Source: Gammaproteobacteria bacterium (lineage in GTDB: Bacteria > Pseudomonadota > Gammaproteobacteria > Granulosicoccales > Granulosicoccaceae). From it: DNA of 5,914 nucleotides. The stretch spans positions 1 through 5,914 of the forward strand of contig JAHQVR010000255.1 in assembly GCA_019634245.1 (NCBI GenBank), in the 5' to 3' direction. The notes under the pieces were generated by a model. The model saw only the letters and a list, made by a program, of their open reading frames with translations, made no database searches and had not been told where the DNA came from. The translations under genes and the position numbers were made by a program. Numbering within the stretch: position 1 is the stretch's first letter; every line of letters starts with the position of its first letter. This document shows, piece by piece, positions 1 to 5,914 of the stretch.

Positions 1-599
1 CATTAGAGGGTGATCTCAGGGTGCAGGTTGATTTACTGGAAGGCCAGCTGTGGGCAATCCAGGGTAATCGTGCGAAAGCAGAGGACATCCTCAATCGCGC
101 TTCTGAGCGAGTGGACGAAGGCGCGGACATCGATTTGCATTTGGCCATGGTCAATACCCTCATGGCCTGCGGTCAACATAAGTTGGCGCAGGAAAAGCTG
201 GCTCTGTTGATTGAGGCCTTTAAAGACAACCAACCCATTTTGGAAAAAATTGATCCTTTACTCTCTGAACCGGTGAGTGACAAAGGGAAAAAAGAACTGG
301 CCCATGTTAATAAACAAGGTATTGCCGCCTATAAGGCGGAAGATTACACAAAAGCCATCGACTACTTCATCAGGGTCGAGAAGCGTTTTCCCCATTATCT
401 GGGAGTCAAATTAAATTTAGTGCAGGCATTGCTCGGCAAAATGCGCCATCAAGCCATTGGTGAGGGTGATATTGACCGCTGTCTAGCCATTTTTGATGGG
501 GTTAAACAGAGTGTCCAGCCGGATACGGATCAGTATCAGCGTTATCAGCAATTGCGCGATATGTTTGATCGAATCAAAGCGAAACAATCGACGTCCTAA
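1..599 (+). CDS. TPR-repeat protein, probable response regulator C-terminal part (5' end outside window)
   Basis: The reading frame is open from base 3 without a stop, so the gene enters from the left and its true start is not visible; the GTG at 21 is internal. It ends with TAA at 597-599. About 198 residues are seen, mostly helical. The clearest TPR unit lies at about 297-398 (pattern NKQGIAAYKAEDYTKAI, then a second helix ending in RFP), followed by a helix with LNLVQALL. An earlier helical pair at about 24-215 (GQLWAIQGNRAKAEDIL, then LAQEKLALLIEAF) also fits TPR geometry. TPR modules bind other proteins. Proteins with this type of C-terminal TPR region often carry an N-terminal CheY-like receiver, and the histidine kinase just downstream supports that reading. 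The receiver itself is not in the window, so the response-regulator call is inference. A plain TPR scaffold protein is the alternative. Confidence 0.75.
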   Translation, partial: LEGDLRVQVDLLEGQLWAIQGNRAKAEDILNRASERVDEGADIDLHLAMVNTLMACGQHKLAQEKLALLIEAFKDNQPILEKIDPLLSEPVSDKGKKELAHVNKQGIAAYKAEDYTKAIDYFIRVEKRFPHYLGVKLNLVQALLGKMRHQAIGEGDIDRCLAIFDGVKQSVQPDTDQYQRYQQLRDMFDRIKAKQSTS

Positions 600-623
600 T
601 TGGGGGGTATAGCGGTGGATGTG

Positions 624-1346
624 ATGAAAGAGTCTTTATCTGCAATGTCAACGCAGCAAATAACCAATGACCATTTGTTGGATTTTTCTTTTGTTCTGGC
701 GGCCAGTGTTCACGATATGAAAAACTCATTGGGTATGCTGCTAAATTCTTTGGAGGAGGTGATGGGCTTGCCCGCGCTACAGCAGCCCGAGCAGCGTAAG
801 CATGTCTCTACGTTGCAATATGAGGCCTCTCGCATTAATTCAGAATTGATCCAGTTGCTGACGATTTATCGGCTCAATCAACAAAATCTACCCGTGAATA
901 TCGATGAGCACTATATTTCGGATACCTTTGAAGATCAGTTGGCGCGCAATGATATGCTGTTTGTTGCCCAGTCAATCGAAGTCACGGTGGACTGTGATGG
1001 CGATTTGGCTTGGTTTTATGATGCTGAGCTTATGGGTAATGTCATTCATAACGTTGTGATTAATGCGGTGCGCTATGCGCAACAGCGAATATGTTTATCC
1101 GCTGAAGTAGAAAATGATGACTTGGTGATCAAAATAGAAGATGACGGTAACGGTTTTCCGCAGTTTATGTTGGATGAATACCCCCTGGATTGCCCTGGCA
1201 AGCCAGATGCCAATAGTACCCAGCTGGGTTTGTTTTTCGCCTCTAGAATAGCCCATTTCCATCGTCAAGGAGACAAGGTAGGGCACATTGCACTATCCAA
1301 TGGAGGGACTTTGGGCGGTGGCGTGTTTCGTATTTATTTGCCCTAA
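624..1346 (+). CDS. Small soluble sensor histidine kinase (HisKA + HATPase_c)
   Basis: The 240-residue protein has the core of a histidine kinase. The phospho-acceptor box is VHDMKNSLGMLL, with His30 (codon at 711), an acidic residue at +1 and Asn at +4, as HisKA enzymes use for kinase and phosphatase activity. The N box is NVIHNVVINAVRYA (about 139-152), the G1 box is DDGNG (173-177) and a divergent G2 box reads STQLGLFFA (about 198-206), where the usual GxGLG first glycines are Ser and Gln. A glycine-rich end (GGTLGGGVFRIYLP) closes the ATPase fold. There is no membrane segment and only about 25 residues before the His box, so no input domain is present. It lies 24 bases after the TPR gene on the same strand and probably phosphorylates that gene's product. 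The start is uncertain: ATG 624 has GGTGG 5 bases upstream, GTG 615 lies 7 bases after a run of six G, and TTG 600 abuts the previous stop. Confidence 0.88.
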   Translation: MKESLSAMSTQQITNDHLLDFSFVLAASVHDMKNSLGMLLNSLEEVMGLPALQQPEQRKHVSTLQYEASRINSELIQLLTIYRLNQQNLPVNIDEHYISDTFEDQLARNDMLFVAQSIEVTVDCDGDLAWFYDAELMGNVIHNVVINAVRYAQQRICLSAEVENDDLVIKIEDDGNGFPQFMLDEYPLDCPGKPDANSTQLGLFFASRIAHFHRQGDKVGHIALSNGGTLGGGVFRIYLP

Positions 1347-1425
1347 CTGACGTAATGTAAGGTTGATCGCCTTATCGTTTGACCTCAATTGGCAAATTTG
1401 GGATTCCACATGGCGCTGTTTCGGG

Positions 1426-1431
1426 TATGAT
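1426..1431 (+). promoter_or_regulatory. Possible -10 element for pyrF
   Basis: TATGAT matches the sigma-70 -10 consensus at 5 of 6 positions and would start RNA near 1438, about 35 bases before the pyrF start codon. No good -35 lies 16-18 bases upstream and there is no TG extension. A TTGACC at 1379-1384 is too far away to pair with it. This is a candidate only. Confidence 0.35.
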
Positions 1432-1434
1432 GCC

Positions 1435-1464
1435 TGTCAGTTGATTGAGTGCCAGTTGATTGTG
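1435..1464. repeat. 15-base tandem duplication before pyrF
   Basis: Two abutting copies, TGTCAGTTGATTGAG (1435-1449) and TGCCAGTTGATTGTG (1450-1464), agree at 13 of 15 positions. The second copy runs into the pyrF ribosome binding site, and the first begins about where the predicted transcript would start. Confidence 0.8.
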
Positions 1465-1467
1465 GAG
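1464..1467 (+). promoter_or_regulatory. pyrF ribosome binding site
   Basis: GGAG stands 5 bases before the ATG at 1473. It decides the start over the upstream TTG at 1449, which has no such site, and over the in-frame ATG at 1497. Confidence 0.7.
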
Positions 1468-1472
1468 TTGCC

Positions 1473-2207
1473 ATGTCTGTTGATGCTTCCCTGTCCATGC
1501 CATCCCCTCTGGTGGTTGCCATGGATTTTGATGATGCCGCCCCTTGTCTGTCGTTGGCGCGCCAGCTCGACCCCCGCCTTTGCCGTCTCAAAGTGGGCAA
1601 AGAGCTCTTTACGATTGCCGGTCCACAGTTTGTCGAACAGCTACAACTTAAAGGTTTCGATGTCTTTCTGGATCTAAAATTCCACGATATACCGAATACG
1701 GTTGCTGGCGCAGTTCGGGCAGCGTCTGCGCTTGGTGTGTGGATGGTTAATGTCCATGCCGGCGGCGGACCTGCCATGTTGGAGGCAGCCCGTAATGCAA
1801 TTGATCGCTCGAACAGTCCACATCCGACTAAGTTAATAGCGGTTACGGTGTTAACAAGTCTTGACGATGAACAACTCACGGCCGTTGGAGTCCAGGATGA
1901 TTGTGAAACGCAGGTTAAAAGACTCGCCGCCTTAAGCCATCAATATAAACTCGATGGGGTGGTTTGTTCCCCTTTGGAAGTGCCACTGGTCAAAGCAGCG
2001 ACTGATCAGCAATTTCTTACGGTAACCCCCGGGGTTCGATTGTCAGACAATAGCGTTAGTACTGATGATCAACACAGGGTAATGACGCCTGAGCGAGCCA
2101 AGAAAACCGGCAGTGATTTCCTTGTTATAGGACGTCCGATTACACAGGCAGACAATCCTATTGCTGCGTTGACTACTATTCTTGATGCGTTAAACACGGT
2201 TGCATAG
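1473..2207 (+). CDS. pyrF: Orotidine-5'-phosphate decarboxylase
   Basis: This cytoplasmic enzyme catalyses the last step of de novo UMP synthesis, decarboxylating OMP to UMP. The protein is 244 residues, about the length of the E. coli enzyme (245), and spans the whole TIM barrel. The catalytic set is intact: Asp18 in VAMDF, Lys40 in RLKVGKELF, and the signature FLDLKFHDIPNT with Asp67, Lys69 and Asp72. Phosphate-binding elements follow: VNVHAGGG (about 92-99), TPGVR (185-189) and IGRPIT (219-224) with Arg221. ATG 1473 is chosen because of GGAG at 1464-1467 and the family length. The phosphoribosyltransferase gene follows after 5 bases, so the two are probably cotranscribed. Identification is secure from the motifs. 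Confidence 0.97.
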   Translation: MSVDASLSMPSPLVVAMDFDDAAPCLSLARQLDPRLCRLKVGKELFTIAGPQFVEQLQLKGFDVFLDLKFHDIPNTVAGAVRAASALGVWMVNVHAGGGPAMLEAARNAIDRSNSPHPTKLIAVTVLTSLDDEQLTAVGVQDDCETQVKRLAALSHQYKLDGVVCSPLEVPLVKAATDQQFLTVTPGVRLSDNSVSTDDQHRVMTPERAKKTGSDFLVIGRPITQADNPIAALTTILDALNTVA

Positions 2208-2212
2208 CCCTT

Positions 2213-2818
2213 ATGTCTGAAGACAACAAAATCTATATTTCAGCTCAACAGTTAATGGAAGATTCACTGGAGCTTGGTAAACAGGTAATCGAAAGCGGCT
2301 TTAGACCAAACTTTATTGTTGGTGTGTGGCGCGGTGGTACACCGGTTGGCATTGCTGTGCAGGAACTACTGGATTTCTATGGTATCGAGACAGATCATAT
2401 TTCGATAAGAACGTCTTCTTACCGTGGCATGCGTGACCGGGACGAAAAGAATGCGGTACGCGTGCACGGTATGAGTTATTTAACGCGACAGATGAATCAT
2501 GATGACAGATTGTTGATTGTGGATGATGTGTTCGATACCGGATTGAGTGTTAAAGCTATTATTGATTATTTGCGTAAACGTTCGCGTCGAAATATGCCCG
2601 ACGATGTGCGGGTAGCCACTGCCTATTTTAAACCGCTGAGAAACCGCACAGACTTTGAGCCGGACTACACGGTGCACACCACAGATGAGTGGCTGGTGTT
2701 TCCGCATGAGCTTGAAGGATTAACCATGGATGAAATACGCACCAACAAACCACACCTTGCTCCGGTAATTGAATCGCTCGACTCGATAATTAAACCCGTA
2801 AAGCTACGTGACGATTGA
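2213..2818 (+). CDS. Purine-type (hypoxanthine/xanthine-like) phosphoribosyltransferase
   Basis: This 201-residue type I phosphoribosyltransferase transfers ribose-5-phosphate from PRPP to a base. The PRPP-binding loop is LLIVDDVFDTGLSV (100-113), with the Asp104-Asp105 pair and DTG at 108-110. The pyrophosphate loop is VGVWRGGTPVG (36-46), and the mobile catalytic loop probably lies around SSYRGMRDRD (68-77). The hood region near the C terminus has Lys140 and a DEWLVFPHE stretch (158-166), of the kind found in purine-base enzymes of the xanthine/hypoxanthine group, where Lys and an aromatic residue contact the base. The substrate (hypoxanthine, guanine or xanthine) cannot be settled by reading, so no symbol is given. 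The ATG is 5 bases after the pyrF stop with no clear Shine-Dalgarno of its own, which suggests translational coupling to pyrF. The tail after about 170 is probably helical and family-specific. Confidence 0.88.
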   Translation: MSEDNKIYISAQQLMEDSLELGKQVIESGFRPNFIVGVWRGGTPVGIAVQELLDFYGIETDHISIRTSSYRGMRDRDEKNAVRVHGMSYLTRQMNHDDRLLIVDDVFDTGLSVKAIIDYLRKRSRRNMPDDVRVATAYFKPLRNRTDFEPDYTVHTTDEWLVFPHELEGLTMDEIRTNKPHLAPVIESLDSIIKPVKLRDD

Positions 2819-2926
2819 TCGTTGGTATTGCTTAAACGAAAGTCTAGTTGTGCACTGTGAGCCCAGTACTATGCGGCTATTTCAAGTGTAGGCGTCACAG
2901 ATTCAACACTGCCTTTGTGATTCGCC

Positions 2927-2955
2927 TTAACGTTTCCCAAGCTTATTGTTAACAT
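2927..2955 (+). promoter_or_regulatory. Candidate sigma-70 promoter of the lipoprotein gene
   Basis: TTAACG (2927-2932) and TAACAT (2950-2955) each match the consensus at 4 of 6 positions and are separated by 17 bases. RNA would start near 2962, just before the hairpin at 2967-2992, leaving a leader of about 100 bases. The match is moderate and untested. Confidence 0.35.
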
Positions 2956-2966
2956 CCGTTAATGTC

Positions 2967-2992
2967 AGCGCTGCTACGAAAGTTGTAGCGCT
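2967..2992 (+). promoter_or_regulatory. Leader hairpin with GAAA tetraloop
   Basis: Arm AGCGCTGCTAC (2967-2977) pairs with GTTGTAGCGCT (2982-2992) across the loop GAAA. Ten of 11 positions can pair, including one G-U, with a single U-U mismatch. No T-run follows on either strand, so it is not an intrinsic terminator. Its place at the predicted 5' end of the lipoprotein mRNA suggests a stability or control element. Confidence 0.6.
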
Positions 2993-2996
2993 ATCA

Positions 2997-3014
2997 GGCC
3001 ACTGTCATGTGGCT
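2997..3014 (+). promoter_or_regulatory. Second leader hairpin
   Basis: GGCCAC (2997-3002) pairs with GTGGCT (3009-3014) across the loop TGTCAT. That gives 6 pairs, the outermost being G-U. An alternative pairing of CAGGC (2995-2999) with GCCTG (3018-3022) could replace or partly extend it. An A-run (3024-3029) follows, so it cannot terminate on the + strand. Confidence 0.45.
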
Positions 3015-3054
3015 CATGCCTGCAAAAAACACAAATGTCCCGTAATGGGCCAAT

Positions 3055-3058
3055 GGAG
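3055..3058 (+). promoter_or_regulatory. Ribosome binding site of the lipoprotein gene
   Basis: GGAG lies 5 bases before ATG 3064 but only 2 bases before the in-frame GTG 3061, so it favours the ATG. Confidence 0.65.
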
Positions 3059-3063
3059 ACGTG

Positions 3064-4044
3064 ATGATTCGAAAGTTAAACAGATGTACCTTGTTGATCG
3101 GCGCGATGGCGCTTGTGCTGACTGGCTGCGGTGGTGGTGGCGGTGGCTCTTCGAACCAAACCAACATAGCCGAAACAACAGCTGGTGGTGCTACTGATGG
3201 TGGTACATCGACAACAGGTGGTGGTATTGCAACGACTGGGGGCGCCGCCACGACTGGGGGTGCAAGTACTACCGGGGGGACAGCAACAACTGGCGGAGCA
3301 ACTTCGTCTGGCGGCACCACAGGTGGAACCACTGCAGGCGACGGTGCTGGTACAACCGGGGGCACAGGCACAACCGGCGGTACATCGGGTCCAAGTGGAA
3401 CTGATCTATCCGCGGCGTTAAACGCAATGTCATTGTCGTGCAATGGTCCGGACTTTGAGCCAGGCGATGTTGCCATTCCTGTTGTGGATATTGGTGACTA
3501 CCCGGCCTGGGATACTTTCGGTCCGGCCGAGAACAGCGCTAACCCGCTTGCAGATCTTTTTGTATTTCTCGAATTCGTCGTTGCAGTCAGTGACTACATA
3601 TTGCCAATCTCCGCTGTCGGTGCATGCAACTACTCGCTGGTTGAGGAGAATGGTTGCGCGACGCCCGGTGTATCTAACGTGAGTCTTGCCGGCGATACGC
3701 TCAGTTTTGATTTTGAGAATGGCTCTTACACTTACTACAACAGACTATTCGCCAATACCGAAGCAACGGTTACCGATGAAGATGGCGTGGTATCGACGGT
3801 AAAGGTGGACAGAGACTCCGACGGTACTGAGCGTGCCAGTAGAGCTGATTCTGATGGCTACTCGAATCGCATACAGGAAAACCCCGATTGCTCTGGGTCG
3901 TTTTCGGCGGCGCGAACAGACGATGGGACTACGGTTGAAGCCAGCTGGACTCGAGCCGACGTGGCACCGTTGCAAATGACTTATACCTATTGCGACCCCG
4001 TACTGTTGGGTGGGTGTGCATCTGGCGTGTTATCCAGCCAGTGA
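3064..4044 (+). CDS. Lipoprotein with Thr-Gly repeat stalk and unrecognised C-terminal domain
   Basis: I do not recognise this 326-residue protein. It begins with a lipoprotein signal: a basic start (MIRKLNR), a hydrophobic stretch and the lipobox LTGC, with Cys22 as the acylated residue. Gly at +2, not Asp, predicts sorting to the outer membrane. A run of six Gly follows, then a low-complexity stalk (about 38-109) built on Thr-Thr-Gly-Gly plus two small residues. From about 114 to 326 lies a folded-looking region with six cysteines (126, 188, 198, 276, 310, 318), enough for three disulfides. It has aromatic strands such as SYTYYNRLF and an acidic segment with three D-x-D-G motifs (238-265). 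There is no transmembrane helix beyond the signal. It has its own leader and a terminator downstream, so it is probably monocistronic. The role is unknown; surface display on a flexible linker is the inference. Confidence 0.85.
   Translation: MIRKLNRCTLLIGAMALVLTGCGGGGGGSSNQTNIAETTAGGATDGGTSTTGGGIATTGGAATTGGASTTGGTATTGGATSSGGTTGGTTAGDGAGTTGGTGTTGGTSGPSGTDLSAALNAMSLSCNGPDFEPGDVAIPVVDIGDYPAWDTFGPAENSANPLADLFVFLEFVVAVSDYILPISAVGACNYSLVEENGCATPGVSNVSLAGDTLSFDFENGSYTYYNRLFANTEATVTDEDGVVSTVKVDRDSDGTERASRADSDGYSNRIQENPDCSGSFSAARTDDGTTVEASWTRADVAPLQMTYTYCDPVLLGGCASGVLSSQ
3175..3390 (+). repeat. Degenerate 18-base coding repeat (TTGGxx hexapeptides)
   Basis: The stalk of the lipoprotein is encoded by imperfect 18-base units of the type ACN-ACN-GGN-GGN plus two codons. 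The regular core has about five units from 3232, then a looser part, then two more units at the end. Synonymous codons vary between units, so the tract is old or under selection rather than freshly amplified. Such tracts can change length by replication slippage in whole 18-base steps and keep frame. Confidence 0.75.
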
Positions 4045-4051
4045 CACCCTG

Positions 4052-4081
4052 ATCTAGTGCGTCAGAATCTAGTACGTCAGA
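4052..4081. repeat. 15-base tandem duplication after the lipoprotein gene
   Basis: ATCTAGTGCGTCAGA (4052-4066) and ATCTAGTACGTCAGA (4067-4081) abut exactly and differ at one base. They start 7 bases after the lipoprotein stop codon. Confidence 0.85.
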
Positions 4082-4156
4082 TCAATACTGGCGATAGATT
4101 AAGTCTGGCCCTGGTGTTGTTCTGGCATCTACTTGCTTAGTTCAACTTGCCTGGCT

Positions 4157-4188
4157 AAAAAAGAAGGCCCGAAAGGGTCTTCTTTTTT
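4157..4188. terminator. Strong bidirectional intrinsic terminator
   Basis: A 14-position stem (AAAAAAGAAGGCCC, 4157-4170, with GGGTCTTCTTTTTT, 4175-4188) has one G-U pair and a GAAA loop. It has a T6 tract on the + strand, and the A6 run gives the same on the - strand. It can end the lipoprotein transcript from the left and the tRNA-Leu transcript from the right. Confidence 0.92.
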
Positions 4189-4271
4189 GCCTGAAATTCT
4201 GCACACATTGAGACAAATACTGAGGCTCGCAAGCACGCAGAAATCTAGGCATCGCGAGTGGCCAATCACTG

Positions 4272-4325
4272 AGGTATCAGGCAGGTATTAGGTATCAAGT
4301 ATGTAGAAGGTATCAGGCAGGTATT
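4272..4325. repeat. Three tandem 18-base units downstream of tRNA-Leu
   Basis: Units 1 (4272-4289) and 3 (4308-4325) are identical, AGGTATCAGGCAGGTATT. Unit 2 (4290-4307) shares the first eight bases, AGGTATCA, and 13 of 18 overall. The array lies 22 bases beyond the CCA end of the tRNA gene, inside its probable 3' trailer. Confidence 0.85.
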
Positions 4326-4347
4326 TGTGTGGTACTTTAAGAAGAGT

Positions 4348-4434
4348 TGGTGCCGGGAGCGAGACTTGAACTCGCACTCTGTTTCCAGAACCGGATTTTG
4401 AATCCGGCGTGTCTACCAATTTCACCACCCCGGC
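4348..4434 (-). tRNA. tRNA-Leu (anticodon CAA)
   Basis: Read on the - strand, the 87-base gene folds into a full class II cloverleaf. The acceptor stem is GCCGGGG with TCCCGGC (one G-U pair), the discriminator is A and CCA is encoded (4348-4350). The anticodon stem is CCGGA/TCCGG with loop TTCAAAA, which gives anticodon CAA at 4398-4400, reading UUG. A long variable arm, as expected for Leu, precedes the T stem GCGAG/CTCGC with loop TTCAAGT. The gene is divergent from queA. The terminator at 4157-4188 can end its transcript. Confidence 0.97.
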
Positions 4435-4445
4435 AGCGAGTGCAT

Positions 4446-4474
4446 AGTTTAGGCAACTTCTGCCTCCGCGTAAA
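4446..4474 (-). promoter_or_regulatory. Candidate promoter of tRNA-Leu
   Basis: On the - strand, TTTACG (4469-4474) and TAAACT (4446-4451) each match the consensus at 4 of 6 positions. They are 17 bases apart, and the -10 lies 11 bases before the tRNA 5' end, which suits a short precursor leader. The spacer contains the inverted repeat AGGCA/TGCCT (4451-4465). Confidence 0.45.
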
Positions 4475-4481
4475 GAACCTG

Positions 4482-5914
<1,433 letters not shown>

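Larger units (their letters stand above)
1347..1472. other. Spacer between the kinase gene and pyrF
   Basis: This 126-base spacer carries a weak hairpin (TAAGG 1358-1362 pairing with CCTTA 1370-1374, loop of 7) followed only by TCGTTT, so it is at best a poor terminator for the kinase unit. It also contains a possible pyrF -10 element at 1426-1431 and a 15-base tandem duplication at 1435-1464, both listed separately. No small gene is convincing here. Confidence 0.5.
4045..4347. other. Gene-free spacer between the lipoprotein gene and tRNA-Leu
   Basis: No coding signal was found in this 303-base stretch. It holds a 15-base tandem duplication (4052-4081), a bidirectional terminator (4157-4188) and an 18-base repeat array (4272-4325), each listed separately. 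A minor inverted repeat, CTCGC 4226-4230 with GCGAG 4254-4258, is too short to interpret. Confidence 0.7.

Noticed and set aside
1385..1879. 164-residue - strand frame
   Set aside because: It lies opposite pyrF, which has full family motifs, and the translated sequence is Ser/Arg-rich with no domain.
2811..2822. Inverted repeat ACGAT-TG-ATCGT at the phosphoribosyltransferase stop codon as a terminator
   Set aside because: The arms are 5 bases with a 2-base loop, and no T-run follows.
2946..3197. 83-residue + strand frame before the lipoprotein
   Set aside because: It overlaps the leader and the lipoprotein signal in another frame and has no ribosome binding site or recognisable motif.
2994..3476. 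160-residue - strand frame rich in Pro and Val
   Set aside because: It is the antisense of the Thr-Gly repeat of the lipoprotein. Its composition comes from the GGN and ACN codons on the other strand, and it has no credible start signal.
4272..4325. CRISPR array
   Set aside because: The units abut with no spacers and the array has only three 18-base members.
4272..4434. Possible attachment site of an integrated element at tRNA-Leu
   Set aside because: No integrase and no second copy of the tRNA 3' end is present. The 18-base repeats do not resemble the tRNA.
4347..4481. N-terminal extension of queA
   Set aside because: The added 45 residues are the antisense of tRNA-Leu plus its promoter region. 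The family N terminus begins at ATG 4482.

Overview
The window looks like a chromosomal segment from a gammaproteobacterium. The protein sequences are of gammaproteobacterial type, and a tRNA-Leu(CAA) sits divergently beside queA-tgt, a neighbourhood I recall from Pseudomonas-like genomes. Genus cannot be read from the sequence. No transposase, integrase, phage gene or CRISPR array is visible.

Layout, left to right. (1) 1-1346, + strand: the 3' part of a TPR-containing protein, probably a response regulator whose receiver domain lies outside the window, followed 24 bases later by a small soluble histidine kinase. (2) 1347-2818, + strand: pyrF (orotidine-5'-phosphate decarboxylase) and, 5 bases later, a phosphoribosyltransferase of the purine-base type. 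They look like one transcription unit. (3) 2819-3060: an intergenic leader with a candidate promoter and two hairpins, the first with an 11-position stem capped by GAAA. (4) 3064-4044, + strand: an unrecognised lipoprotein with a Gly run, a Thr-Thr-Gly-Gly hexapeptide-repeat stalk and a Cys-containing C-terminal domain. (5) 4045-4347: no gene; it holds a 15-base tandem duplication, a strong bidirectional terminator and an array of three 18-base repeats. (6) 4348-4434, - strand: tRNA-Leu(CAA) with encoded CCA. (7) 4482-5914, + strand: queA and the first third of tgt, which encode queuosine tRNA modification enzymes.

Functionally, the two-component pair probably signals in the cytoplasm. pyrF makes UMP and its neighbour uses PRPP, so the two share nucleotide and PRPP metabolism. 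Tgt inserts preQ1 into GUN-anticodon tRNAs and QueA then builds epoxyqueuosine on it. The tRNA-Leu(CAA) beside them is not a substrate because its wobble base is C. The bidirectional terminator at 4157-4188 serves two converging units, the lipoprotein gene and the tRNA gene.

Most of the window is ordinary housekeeping sequence. The parts that known families do not explain are the lipoprotein, its structured leader, and the short tandem duplications in the spacers. I see no convincing evidence of a novel multi-gene system.
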